Below, in pieces: positions 48,501 to 58,224 of a DNA stretch of 64,000 bases. Each line of letters starts with the position of its first letter. The stretch's first letter is position 1. Source of the DNA: Yamagishiella unicocca (lineage: Eukaryota; Chlorophyta; Chlorophyceae; Chlamydomonadales; Volvocaceae); the NCBI GenBank assembly GCA_003116995.1, contig BDSL01000074.1:434001-498000 (forward strand). The letters run 5' to 3'. A program made the position numbers and the translations under genes. Below the pieces are notes generated by a model. It was given only the letters and a program-made list of their open reading frames with translations, had not been told where the DNA came from and searched no databases.

Positions 48501-49822
48501 GGCGGGCCCTACGTGTACCGCCCACATCGCCTTCCAAACCCCGCTGCATTTTCTGCACTGGAGTTGTTGCTTGGATCGACTCATGCGCCACTCAGTTACA
48601 CACCTCCACTCACCCCTCGTTCTCATGTGCACCGGCTGATGATCCCTCTACACACCGCCGCCCGCACTTCGCTGTCGTGGCATCGCTGTCGTTCGCATGG
48701 CTGTTATCGCACCAAAATGCACCTACCGTATAACATCTGGGGTTCGATTCCGCTCCTTCCTTTCTTAAACATCGAGCGGTCAGGGCAGGGCGAGCGGTCA
48801 GGGCAGGGCGGTGCGTCGTCCTATGCGGTCATATCCCGCCCACTCACAGCCGCCACCGCGCCACACGTACGCCAGACACGAAACCCTGGCTCGGTGCTGA
48901 CGGAGCAGTACAGAAACGGCTGCCTTAGGGCGGTTATGACCCGCCAGATCAGGGTCTCAGTAGCAGACTGTCTGGTTCAAAGTCCACTGCCAACCCAGTC
49001 TCCCTCCAGGGGTTTTGTACCCTTGCTGCCAAGAGGGCCAAGACGGCTTTTACGAATTCCGTACAGTTATATCTGTCAGGCGCCCACCAATGTGTGTGTC
49101 TGTCGGTTACTATTACGAGTTACTTTCGCAACTCAGAAGTCTAACGTATGTAGCACCAGATTCTCCTGTGCTAATTTAGATGCTCGATCATGACGCGTTA
49201 TTGTCAAAACGCTTATTCGGGTTGTAGCTGGTGTATGTAACCACCAACCACTTCATCACGCAGCTGCTCGTGTTCTGTTCCAAGCTGTTTCCGCCCAAGC
49301 CAATGCGTTACGCGTAATGTACGTCCTAAGACTTGTGCTGCGACACTCGCCCCCCCCCCGCCCTCCTCCGCGCAAACCCCTGCAACCGCATCAGGCCCCT
49401 GGGGCTCGTGCGACTGCGTGAAGCCCCTCCCGCAGCAGCGCCGCAACGTCAGCTGCGTGTCCAACGCCGCCGCCGCCACCTCCCCTCCGGACCTGGCTCC
49501 TCCCGCCACCTCGCCCTTCTGCCGGATCTACCCCGGCTGGAACACCACCGTGCCCGCGGCTGGCGACCCCGGCTGCTCCATCGACTCCACCACGGGCTGC
49601 CGCCTCTACCGCACAAGTAACATGGGATCGTGGTACTACTCCACCTTCAAGCCAGTGACGGACTGCTCGGCGCTGGCCAGTCCCTGGCCGCGGGGGGCCG
49701 GCAGCGGCTCGGCGGCCGTGCTGGCTCTGAGTACGTGCGCTGATGGCGGACTCACAGCGCCGGCAGCGACCCAAGCGTGCTCGGTGGAGCTGCAGGCTTC
49801 GTGCGCAGAGGTCACCATCTAG
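30506..49822 (+). CDS. Giant secreted protein: three GH-A-like modules, EGF-like repeats, TSP1-like tail
   Basis: Unnamed gene of 31 phase-consistent exons, about 2215 residues. Exons: 30506-30629, 30697-30788, 31705-31810, 32269-32343, 32826-32945, 33502-33632, 33757-33870, 34083-34297, 36103-36300, 36606-36829, 37331-37816, 37976-38131, 38576-38725, 39159-39287, 39809-39963, 40448-40515, 40783-40945, 41591-41614, 41769-41856, 42532-42935, 43198-43371, 43488-43678, 44182-44318, 44454-44622, 44812-45114, 45361-45561, 45984-47226, 47389-47619, 47977-48105, 48254-48473, 49395-49822. A signal peptide lies at about residues 19-40. Each module has a DW..tW.fvD.mK start, a beta-sandwich (GRYVVLYDG; NPLRNIRI) and a barrel-like part. 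Modules 2 and 3 carry SNEV (Glu 910, 1651) and YEAG (Glu 1057, 1806), like clan GH-A acid/base and nucleophile sites. Substrate unknown. Exon 13 could extend upstream to about 38308. The enzymatic role is inferred. Confidence 0.85.
31853..31868 (+). repeat. Two TTTTAGGG telomere-type units in an intron
   Basis: ttttagggttttaggg lies 43 bases after the exon 3 donor of the GH-like gene. TTTTAGGG is the Chlamydomonas-type telomere unit. Confidence 0.8.
33129..33208 (+). mobile_element. Dispersed ~80-bp repeat family copy
   Basis: In intron 5 of the GH-like gene. Near-identical to 28136-28215 and 42126-42204, and copied with its host segment to 58472-58551. Confidence 0.85.
34295..35890 (+). repeat. 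1.6-kb G-rich minisatellite in intron 8
   Basis: About 130 units of 11-12 bp (ggggtgggggga / ggggtgggggag), with a few ggcggg variants and G-runs of 10 or more. The plus (sense) strand is almost free of C. It begins at the exon 8 donor and fills most of the intron. Long Gly/Trp/Glu and Pro/His ORFs through it on both strands are repeat artefacts. Confidence 0.95.
36310..36465 (+). repeat. Telomere-like minisatellite in intron 9
   Basis: About seven units of roughly 22-23 bp, gttagggtttagggtatKag with gat, containing TTTAGGG cores. Starts about 10 bases after the exon 9 donor. Confidence 0.85.
38517..38560. repeat. TCTCR pentamer repeat in intron 12
   Basis: Eight or so tctcg/tctca units just upstream of the exon 13 acceptor. 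Confidence 0.8.
39459..39499. repeat. 10-bp-arm inverted repeat in intron 14
   Basis: gttacagtgg at 39459-39468 and ccactgtaac at 39490-39499 can pair across 21 bases. The arm equals the terminal motif of the LINE tails at 51.8-63.6 kb. Confidence 0.7.
40603..40670 (+). repeat. Dispersed ~60-bp motif, copy 3
   Basis: gtgtccgaaggctatgcacc, cactacatgtccccagtcgc, gttaccggttcttttattgt, in intron 16 of the GH-like gene. Confidence 0.7.
40961..41164 (+). mobile_element. SINE-like insertion with 19-bp target duplication
   Basis: gggttgagaggggtgtgtt occurs at 40961-40979 and again at 41146-41164, flanking a roughly 160-bp body that matches the LIKE-COV intron 4 insertion and ends in an A-rich tail (aaaagaaaagaaatagaaa). 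Lies in intron 17 of the GH-like gene. The same orientation as the other copy and a perfect flank repeat indicate retroposition. Confidence 0.85.
41987..42059 (+). mobile_element. Dispersed ~80-bp repeat family copy
   Basis: aaggaagacccgtgtacg, gaaaaaccgttgagaacagg, gatgcatgctggaggacttg. First of two copies in intron 19 of the GH-like gene. Confidence 0.8.
42126..42204 (+). mobile_element. Dispersed ~80-bp repeat family copy
   Basis: Second copy in intron 19, nearly identical to 28136-28215 and 33129-33208. Confidence 0.85.
42435..42511. repeat. 9-bp tandem repeat in intron 19
   Basis: Eight to nine units of ttccgctgg / ttccgctaa ending about 20 bases before the exon 20 acceptor. Confidence 0.9.
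43530..44955 (+). other. EGF-like cysteine-rich segment between modules 2 and 3
   Basis: Four exons encode repeated C-x-C spacing: CPGGCAGNGDCLLDGTCLCY, GDCLDQGVCACYPGYSGADC, CGCGGHGRCGDDGGCVCDVG, CVYGDCFAGRCRCWAGYGG. These are typical of EGF-like repeats in extracellular matrix proteins. Exon borders between them are phase 2/1/2, so they are not simple symmetrical EGF exons. Confidence 0.8.
43755..44009. repeat. 44-bp tandem repeat in intron 22
   Basis: About 5.8 units of ccttcctgcatcagggacac + ctgcttRtatgttttcctcg + atag, with a few substitutions. Confidence 0.95.
44956..47480 (+). other. GH-like module 3 (putative catalytic residues intact)
   Basis: Starts GVNLGGLSYWGTDWTWTDVM and continues with LRPDGYPSRLPPNTV, GRYVVLYDGDGRLDFGF, PANPLRNIRILPF, HIVQLCNLVGADPWVTVHHL, KVYVEHSNEVWNSLFPQ, LITYEAGPSL and MPGKYGSWGLQEYTGQ. 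Most of it lies in one 1243-base exon, whereas module 2 is split among many exons. Confidence 0.75.
49395..49822 (+). other. Thrombospondin-1-like C-terminal exon
   Basis: GPWGSCDCVKPLPQQRRNVSCV fits the W-x-x-C ... R-x-V-x-C core of TSP1 repeats. Further paired cysteines follow to the stop at 49820-49822. Confidence 0.6.
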
Positions 49823-52800
49823 CCATCGTAGACCCTCTCCTAAGCCTCCCAGCCCCAAGCCACCCTCCCCATAGCCCCCGAACCCGCCGCCACGGCCACC
49901 GTCGCCCAAGCCTCCAAGCCCGCGGCCACCATCGCGAAGGGCACCGGCCGTGGCAAAGGGCTTACAAGCAACCGGGCTAGCTCTCTGGCCCACATGGGTT
50001 AGAATGCCTCCAGCAATGCCTACTTCCTGCTATTTGTCTTGCTGTGTGCTAGCCGTGTGCTCGCTGTACAGCTTTGTGCGGCTCGTGTTGTTGCCCAATC
50101 GAGTGCGCTTCCAATTACGGTAATTGCGATCATCGTTCAGCTTAGGAGGGAGCCATCTGTAGAAATGAAATAAAGCTAGCTGGTGCGGTAGGGCTGCTGC
50201 TGTGATGGTGTTTAAGACGACAGCCTCGGTGTGTATATGTGTGTCGTCGTCAAGCTCGCGCCAGGGCGGGCGTCGTCCTCCCGGCGGCTACATGCCGGCT
50301 ACAGCGCGAGCTAGCCACCAGCGTTGGTCGTTGTGTAGGCGTACAAAGGTACGAATGGATACCTGCCGTGTATGATGAGGGCCTTACAACCCTGGAATCG
50401 ACGCGACGATTTGCACCCCATAGGTGTGTGCTTCTGACCCTACCTGCCTAAAACGTGCGCGTGTGAGGGCGGATTCGACAGCACCCCACATATGTAACGC
50501 CAACAAGCTGTTCGTCGGTTAGGTCGGGTTTCTACCCTTTGGTTGCAGTATGCTGAATGTCTGGCGCTTCAAAAGCAGCATTGTTGCTGGACATGTGCTG
50601 TTCGATGTGGACTCATGACCTGTTAGGTCGTCAGCACTGGCCGTACGGATGGTCGTGGAATTGGTGGAATTGTGGAAGCCGGATATTGGCCATAGTCGCG
50701 CGGCACGTAGGGGTAGGTTGGCTGGAGGGCAGAGCATGGACGCGCGCGTGTCTCGCACATGTGTCACACGGCTGGCGAAGTGATTGATGGGTGTTGCCCA
50801 ACGCACGGATGGAGCGAGCAGCTGGGTCGTACCGTGTACGACACAACTGGGTCGCAGGGTGTGCTTCCGTGCGCAAGCACGTCGGGACACGCTGGGCATC
50901 CCGGGGCCGCTCCCTGATGGGGCAACACCCGCAAGCAAGTGAGCTTCTGTGAGGTTGGTTGGTGGGTCGTTGTGGGGGCCTTACGTGCGCGGTGGATCGA
51001 ACGGTCGGTGTGTTTTGCCGCGGCTACCAGGCCCGCTTGGTTCGGGGTTACTGCTGCTTCGGGGGTGCCCGGCGGCATCCGGGGCGTACGGCAGGGCCTT
51101 ATGAGTCGTACATTCATTCCCTCACGTGACACGGCGGCGGCAAATCGCGCATCTGGCATCGGCGCTCCGCTTGCGGCTAGTGTTGGCCGGTGGGAGCTGT
51201 GTGCGTGCGGACATGCTGGAGCATGAGCTGCCGCGAAAGCAGCGCTGTGCCCCTATTCATTCCCGCGCTGCTTCTTTATTTATCCTTGCGCCCCTCATAC
51301 TTATCTAGGGTTTTCATGGTGGGTTCCTCGATCACTTCCACTGGCATGCTCTCAGAGTATCGGGAATCGATTTTCCTTCGAAGGGAAGTCGCATTTATAC
51401 GTACGGCATTACCTTATTCAGTCGTTGAAGGCCCTTGAAAGAGTTGTGAGGAAGCAATTAGGTTGTGACGGTTGAAATCGGTGTGTGCTGTCAAAGCTGT
51501 GCCTAGCCTTGCCCTGCCTAGCCTAGCCTTGCAGCTCAAGCTGGTGTTGTCGTCCACTGTCGTATGGTGCAACGATGCATGGGTCGGGTCAAATCCTATT
51601 AGGGCGATGCTTTGGACCAGGTAGGGTGGCCACGTGCGCACGGGGAGGCTTTTTTTGTTGGCTTACCGCTAAGCCGCGGAAGTAACTCTTTGAGGAAAGT
51701 CCGGGAGGTGCAGAGCAGCGCACCGCCCAGGTACGACGGGAGGCGGAGGAGGCAAGTTTTCCTGGGCACCGAAGCCGAGCGTCTTCAGCGAAGGGCCTAC
51801 GACCCACGATCGGCGCAGTTGTTGTAACGGTTACAGTGGGTTCCAGACCAAGAGGTAGAACCATCGGGCACATCGCAATGTGTTGACTTTAAAGGATGCC
51901 TACTTTACCATGATGCCTTTTGCCCAGCTTTCGCCACACCCCTCGCCTCGCTGTTGGCAGCGGGTAGGTGGTTAAAGTGGGGTTCTAATCCCAATCCTTT
52001 GAAATGAGTTGGTTCCACAACCCCTTCCGAAATCTAATCCCCCGCGGGTTTGAGCCCTAATCCCCTGATCCCAAAACAAGTTCTTATTCCCAACGCGGCA
52101 ATTACTCGCCTGGTTTTATTCTTTCGAGGTGGCGGTTTGAATCTCCAACCATCCGCAGTCCCGACGGGTTTACAGCGATTCCCAGCCCGTGCGGGATTGC
52201 AGTAATCCACAGCCTTTCCCTCACGTCTCAGCCGCTGAGGAGCTGTGATATGGCGGCTTTGCTGTCGTGCCCTAAGAGTCGGATTCCGATTCCCTAGGAC
52301 CGCGCCTTGCTTGTAGACAAAACCTTCTCAGGCTGGAAGCCACCAAGCCCCTGCAAGCACAACCCTGCCGTGTGGATGAGACCTCGAGGATGGGATATGG
52401 AGTTATGGACAGTGCAAGCTGGGCCCTTGCGCAGTCCTGTAGTTTACAGTTGGCGGTCGTTGGCAGTTACTAAGCCGAAAACAAGGACTTCGCACTTCGT
52501 GGCGTTAGTGGCCATCTCCGTAGGTCTGCAGAAGTCATCAAGCAGATCAAGGAGGCAGCGTGCTCGGTCGCAGCCGGTGGCCACTAGGGACCAGCGGTGC
52601 ACTGGGATCATATTGCAAGGCAACGAACGAAATGCTGCTGTAGAGGTCGCTATGCTATGCCATAGGGCATAATACTATTAGAATCATTTTAAGTGGGCAA
52701 AGAGAGGAGGGATGTCAGGCATTCAGGCTGCATAACGAACGAGGGATGATGTGTTCGGGTGGGTCTGTACAGGTGTGTACACCAGCACTGCGTGTTGCAT

Positions 52801-53199
52801 AACCTTCATTGTAGGCTGCTGTGCAGCGGTATGAGATGGGATGGTGCAGAATGGTGACAAGTGAGGAGGCCGGTGTGTCCTGGTTTGCTTGTTAAGGCTA
52901 GGCGAGGCAGCCACTATGGGTACCGAGCAAGGGTTGGGGAGTTGGCCCTCGACGCCTTCTGATGCGGGTTGTTCAGGGCCGCCTAGTGTGTGTTGGCCCG
53001 GCGCTCAGTTGCGAGGAGTCAGATAAGGCCTCGGCTGGCCGATGCTCCAGCGGCGGGAGCTCCTGTTTGCTCCTTATTTCGGGCTGGGTGCTGGCTGGGA
53101 GGAATCGTATTGGGTCCCAGGTGGGAGGCTTCTGCTCGACTTGTTGAGACGCTCTGCTGGTTGTTCTGATCGAGGGGCTGCTTGGGCTGCAGTTGGTAG
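49823..53199. other. Intergenic, gene-poor
   Basis: Downstream of the GH-like gene. Only short unrelated ORFs are seen. An AATAAA-like hexamer (aaataaag, 50168) and a TGTAA (about 50493) are possible 3' signals of the GH-like gene. A LINE-tail motif lies at 51823-51875. No RNA gene seen. Confidence 0.5.
51823..51875 (-). mobile_element. LINE 3'-tail remnant
   Basis: gttgtaacggttacagtggg, ttccagaccaagaggtagaa, ccatcgggcacatcgc: same terminal block as at 53200 and 58752. Confidence 0.6.
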
Positions 53200-53528
53200 T
53201 AGTAACGATTACAGTGAGTTCCAGACCAGAAGGTAGAACCATCGGGCACATCGCCGGACACTGAGGGAGACGAAAGAGAAAGAAACCGACGTGCACCGGA
53301 ACAAAGGCAAACCAGCACAACACCAGCCGACAGTCCGGAGGCAAAACAGCAGCAGCCAGCACCCCAGGGGGAATTTGCGCTAGAGGCTCCCCCATCAGGA
53401 ACCGACCACCAACCAACCTAGCAGACCAGCAACCAACGAACCAGTGGAGCGCCGCAACGATGCAAGCAGCGGAACCGCCCGCCTCTCATCCCCAAAAGCA
53501 CGAACCCCAAGCAGGGCACAACCCGCGG
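53200..53528 (-). mobile_element. 5'-truncated LINE 3' region
   Basis: Parallels 58752-59060 over about 300 bases: ttccagacc...gaggtagaaccatcggg, then caccccagggggaatttg and ctcatccccaaaagcacga. At 58752 this sequence follows the stop of a LINE ORF on the minus strand, so here it is a 3' UTR fragment. Confidence 0.65.
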
Positions 53529-53718
53529 ACCCGCAGTTGGTGTATTGCTAACAGGGGGGGCCATTTAGGCTACTTCCCCGCTGTTTATTCTCTGGCCGCC
53601 CCTTGGTTGGGGTTTCTGGTGGTTTTGGTTTACTCTTCTTCCTGCGTCTCTTTCGGTGTCAGGCGATGCGCCCGATGGCTCTACCTGACGGTCTGGGGCC
53701 CACAACAGTTACTACAAG
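53529..53718 (+). mobile_element. LINE-related 3' end, plus orientation
   Basis: tggtgtattgctaacagg, tctctttcggtgtcagg, gcgcccgatggctctacc, cccacaacagttactaca. Parallels 60492-60680 with substitutions. Its end is the reverse complement of the tail block at 51823. Confidence 0.55.
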
Positions 53719-55744
53719 CGGGGCACCGGGTGAAGCGACCCTAATGAGCCCCAACACCAGGCATATGCACGGCTGCCGCCGACCGCCGCATGTGTAGGGC
53801 CAAGCGGTGCTTCCGTTGGCAGCCGGTTGCTCCGCTTGGGGGCCGCCGCCAGGTGTCGTACTCGACCTGAAGGCCCATCCATGCCCACTTGTCCCCACCT
53901 TCAGACTTGCCGACAGCTGTGAGGCGAGGTGCAGCACCTGCGCGCTGCGGGGGTACACACACACCACGGTACATCAACAGATCGCGCAGGAGACCCCTGG
54001 CCCCCGGTAGTGGACGAGGCCGGTGTGCAGGGCAGGGCATGCGCGGCATATTTAAATAACACGCTTGACAATGCGCTAGCAAAATGCAAGTGTTGCGTGC
54101 ACGAATTACTGAAAGGGTAAATACGCCGACCAAAATGGAATACGCCCAGCGACACGCCATACGCCGGTCCGATCGGCATGTCGGTGTCCTCATCCTTCTC
54201 CTTCTGAGGCACGGTCTCCATGGCAGAAAGGTCCGGGTGTACTTGCTGCCGATGGTGCTCAACGCAGGCTACATTATTGCAGGTCAACTTGCCGCAGACG
54301 GGTCCACAACAAACGCGGCGAATTTGTTTTGTCTTGCACTTTGTAATGTGAACGTAAAGTCCGCGCTTGCTTTCGGCGTTTTGGATTCCATCGGACGACA
54401 GAAACACGGTTTATGAAATGGTCCTAACCAACACCAAACAGCATGGATTGCTGAAAAGTAATAATGATATGATTATATTCTTTAGGGCTCGCCTGTTTTC
54501 GCGCAGGAGCATACGTCCCGAACATGTACGGTTGAATGGAATTTGACTTTCAACGGCGACAGCCGACTGTCTTCACACAGCGGATACGTAAGGCACCATT
54601 CACATATGATGAACCGTGCATTGCGCATCGTGTTTCACTATGTGTTGGATCATGCTTTTAAATGCTGGGCCACCGCTCATCCCGCAAATTGAGGCGTTTC
54701 GTTTTGAAGAAGTGAAGGTTAGGGGACGGGTCGTGGGGATCGCGGAGCTGCCGCCCCGCTCCCCCACGATCCTCCCCTCTTTTGTTGCGGCGTCAATAGG
54801 GGAATGATCGGGGAAAGGTATATTACAAAAAACCAAAAGTCTGAAATGTTCCTGACGCGATCTGTGCGCGAAATGAATAGTGCGACGGGAGTATGCCCTA
54901 AGAGCGCAAAGTTAGCGCTGAATAAAGTACTAAAAAAACAACAATGTTTATGCGAAAGGCATGCACATACCATGGGAGTGGCCAGTTCACATGGTAGCAC
55001 GCAACTTTGGCAGAGAGAGGTGCATGGACACAAGAAGCAGCCCAGAAATGGCATGCTGAAGACTCCCAGAACCACCCCCACTGAGGTTTCGAGTGTCACC
55101 CCGTGAAGTAGATGCGCCAGCAGCAGTACCATGTGCCCCCACTGGGGCCATGATCGCTGCCGTCGCCACCACCATCATCAGCAGCATCCCGTTTAGCATA
55201 CTTACGCTTTGGGTTGCAACCCCAGGGCCCCCCTTTTTTTCCCGGCGGCAGTTCAATACGAATCAACCACAGTGGTTGCCTGGTGGCGTGTAAGGCGCTG
55301 GATGACAGCATCTGAAAGGTCGGGTTTAAGGTTTTTTTAGCAAGGTCTTCTGGATGTCAGAAGCTGTATTTAGGGTTTCTAGCGGCATGGCCAACGTAAC
55401 TGACTCAGGTACCAAGCTGGTTTGGTTTCGGCATGGGTCGGTCGACCGAAGCCAACCCCTTGGGTCGGCACTGGCAGGCGGGGCTTTCATAGGGGCTTTG
55501 TGTGTGAGAGATGGGTATCTTAACGCCTATGGACAAGGACACCAGACTCCTGCGCCGACCCTATGGCATACGTTGACCCCATAACCGAGGGGGCGGGACT
55601 CAGCGGGACCAGTACAACTCTTTTCACCGCCGGTGAATACCGGCCCCGCGTCTGCGGCAGGAGTGCCGCGGCCCTCCTCGTGCTTATGCCTGGTGGCTGC
55701 GGCTCATTAGGGTCGCTTCATCTAGTACCTGGGGCGAGGCCGGG
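53719..55744. mobile_element. TIR element, copy A (about 2 kb)
   Basis: The left end 53719-53785 (caccgggtgaagcgaccc, taatgagccccaacaccagg) recurs inverted at 55676-55744 (atgcctggtggctgcggctc, attagggtcgcttcat). This gives imperfect terminal inverted repeats of about 65 bases. The first ten or so bases of the left repeat are missing where it abuts LINE sequence. Interior ORFs (53901-54407 and 54987-55256 on minus) are unrecognised, and no transposase is seen, so it looks non-autonomous. Confidence 0.55.
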
Positions 55745-55935
55745 GCACTGGGCGCACCAACGGATGCGAGGACCCCAACGAGCAGCAGCACCAGGAACAC
55801 GCACAGTTGGGGCTGGGGCAGACAGACCGCGGAAGGTGTCGAGCCAAACGGCGCTCATGCTGCAGAACGCGATGACACCCACACCCTCCCCATCGGCAGC
55901 GTGTTGCTCTGCTCGCGCTGCCGGCAGACGTCGCG
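53719..55935. repeat. 2.2-kb direct repeat, copy 1
   Basis: Nearly identical to 60862-63078 at a constant offset of 7143 bases. I noticed only about half a dozen substitutions, implying a recent duplication. It contains the TIR element plus about 190 bases beyond it. Confidence 0.95.
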
Positions 55936-56364
55936 AGAGAGAGAGACCGCGTTACAGTGGTAAATTTGTTGGGTTGGGGTCCGGGGCTCTCACCCGGTTG
56001 GCAGGGCCATACACGCCCCTGTTACGGAAATCGCAGGTCCCCGTGCCAGTACTTCCGTTTACCCCCCCGGAAATGGGTGGCGGTTTGGGTGGGGGGGCCA
56101 GGACTTGAACTCTGGATCTCCTGCCGATTAAGGCTGGGCTTTAGCAGCTAAGCTACCCACCCCAAAATTGTTGGGTTGGGGTCCGGGGCTCTCACCCGGT
56201 TGGCAGGGCCATACACGCCCCTGTTACGGAAATCGCAGGTCCCCGTGCCAGTACTTCCGTTTACCCCCCCGGAAATGGGTGGCGGTTTGGGTGGGGGGGC
56301 CAGGACTTGAACTCTGGATCTCCTGCCGATTAAGGCCGGGCTTTAGCAGCTAAGCTACCCACCC
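55935..56364 (-). mobile_element. tRNA-derived SINE, dimer
   Basis: Two 202-bp units on the minus strand. Each starts with a 76-base tRNA-like head (56364-56289 and 56162-56087) whose ends GGGTGGG/CCCACCC pair. The head has an A-box-like TAGCTTAGCTGCTAAAGC and a B-box-like GTTCAAGTCC. A unique body of about 120 bases follows. The anticodon arm does not pair well, so these are not working tRNAs. The downstream unit ends CCACTGTAACGCGG followed by (TC)n. Confidence 0.75.
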
Positions 56365-56387
56365 CAAAAAAAGCTAAGCTCGCACCC

Positions 56388-56621
56388 GAGAGAGAGAGAG
56401 AGAGAGACCGCGTTACAGTGGAAATTGTTGGGTGGGGGTCCGGGGCTCTCACCCGGTTGGCAGGGCCATACACGCCCCTGTTACGGAAGTCGCAGGTCCC
56501 CGTGCCAGTACTTCCGTTTACCCCCCCGGAAATGGGTGGCGGTTTGGGTGGGGGGGCCAGGACTTGAACTCTGGATCTCCTGCCGATTAAGGCCGGGCTT
56601 TAGCAGCTAAGCTACCCACCC
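56388..56621 (-). mobile_element. tRNA-derived SINE, monomer with (TC)n tail
   Basis: Third copy of the same SINE: head 56621-56546, body, then CCACTGTAACGCGG and about ten TC units. Differs from the dimer units by a few bases. Confidence 0.75.
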
Positions 56622-56728
56622 CGAGGTGAAGACCAAGCTAGGCCCAGTGAGTGGTGCAACTCCACCACTACGTTGAGCATGCAACAGCTGCAGTGGTATA
56701 CCACGCGGTCTCTCTCTCTCACATGAAA

Positions 56729-56801
56729 GGTCCTATGGCTTAATGGATAAAGCACCGGTCTACGAAGCCGGGGATTCCAAGTTCGATCCTTGGTAGGATC
56801 G
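56729..56801 (+). tRNA. tRNA-Arg (anticodon ACG)
   Basis: Full cloverleaf. Acceptor GGTCCTA pairs with TAGGATC (one G-T), D stem GCTT/AAGC, anticodon stem CCGGT/GCCGG with loop CTACGAA (ACG at 34-36), T stem CCAAG/CTTGG with loop TTCGATC, discriminator G. No intron and no encoded CCA. There is no T-run close downstream and it sits among SINEs, so it could be a SINE head or a silent copy. Confidence 0.75.
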
Positions 56802-56984
56802 TGCATTGCAGCTCGTAATCAGTATGGGATGCAATGTGGTGCAGACTAATATGTGTCAATTCACCTTATGCTCTAAGGGCCTCGTGCCGGGAGGCCCGAC
56901 CGTCCCGTGGTGTACAATACCATATTAACATATTGCTAAACCCACAAAATGTCGATCCCCATAGTGGCGTACTCCCACCCGCTA

Positions 56985-57705
56985 CCCCGGCCTCGCCCGT
57001 GGTACCAAGCCTAATGAGCCCCAGCACCGGGCATAACCACGGCTGGAGCAAAACGCAGCAAAAGCAGGGCCAGGCACCGATCCTGCAGCAGACATAGGGC
57101 CGCTCTCACTGGCGGTAGCAGGTTGTACAGGGTTATACTGGTCGGGTGTCCGATATTGGCCTTCAAGCATGCCCCGTATGAAAGGGGTTGGTGTGTACAT
57201 AGCCAAACATTGACCATATCACCACGGACACCGGTTCCGTGCGTAGACAGGTCGCGGTGGAATAATGTTCCACAAAACGGAAATGTATGGCCTCCTGGCA
57301 CTGATCCAGGATTGGATTAGATATGCTAGCTCATAGTATCATTGTAAACTATATCCATGCTACTAAATTTGGCGCACAACCCTACCAAGGATCGAGCATG
57401 GAACCCACAGCTTCGTATAACGGTGCCTTATCCATTAGCCATAGGATATTCGAAAAGCGTAATTGTTACAGCACCTGACAGTCTTGGAATAGCAGGACCT
57501 ACTGTCCGTACCTAAGCCTTCACCTTGGGGGTACGTCTGCCGGTATCACGAGCACAAAGGAACCCGCTGCCGACGGGAGCCGAGTCGTCCCCGCGTCTGC
57601 GGCAGGAGCGGCGCTTGGCCCTACTCTTGCTGCTGTCAGCTTTAGCCGTGCATATGCCTGGTGCTGGCGCTCATGACGTCATGAGGTTCGCTTCATCCGG
57701 TGGCC
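56985..57705. mobile_element. TIR element, short divergent copy
   Basis: Left end 56985-57045 (cggcctcgcccgtggtacc, taatgagccccagcaccggg) and inverted right end 57643-57705 (ccgtgcatatgcctggtgct, gaggttcgcttcatccgg) share the termini of the 2-kb elements. The interior is different and shorter. Confidence 0.5.
57379..57448 (-). pseudogene. Degenerate tRNA-Arg(ACG)-like sequence
   Basis: Minus strand resembles the tRNA-Arg at 56729 over its length (atcctatggctaatggataa, ttctagged by atacgaa at the anticodon loop, tcgatccttggtagg) but the acceptor, anticodon and T stems carry mismatches. Confidence 0.65.
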
Positions 57706-58224
57706 AGAAGAGGCTCCCCCCCCTGAAAAGAAAAACCCGATATGGCGTTCGGTGGCTGGTATAGCCTCACGGAGTAGCTCACTACTTAGGCGGGCTCTGG
57801 CGGCCGCACATTACGTACTTCAGTACGAGCTTCCAGGGTCGTTGTCGAGCTGTTGTGCTTATAGCCGCACGATCCGATCCCTCAAGCCGTCAGGTAGTAG
57901 TAGCTGCTGTTACATTTGTCAGTTGCCAGGTGTCAGGAAGGGTGGGGAGGATTGCAAAGTGGCTTGGGAATTTATTGTGGCGGTACAAACAGTTGGTGGC
58001 AGGGTCTGGTTAAGAACGTCAGGGTCTTCAGATGGCAATTTCGCGGAAGGACGCAGTAGTTATCGGCCACTAGCAAAGCGTTCCAGGGTCCATTCCAGCC
58101 TCTGGCAGAGCCAAGTTCGTGGGAAAATCCCTTGTCGGTCCAGCGGCGATGTCATACCCTAGCACCTGTGGTTTCTTTTCCGCTCCAGGACGCGAATTCG
58201 CAGCGCGGTGGTTGGATTCTTGGG

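Noticed and set aside
56087..56621. Three functional tRNA genes in tandem
   Set aside because: Acceptor ends and A/B boxes are present, but the anticodon stem does not pair and each head is fused to a repeated body, as in SINEs.
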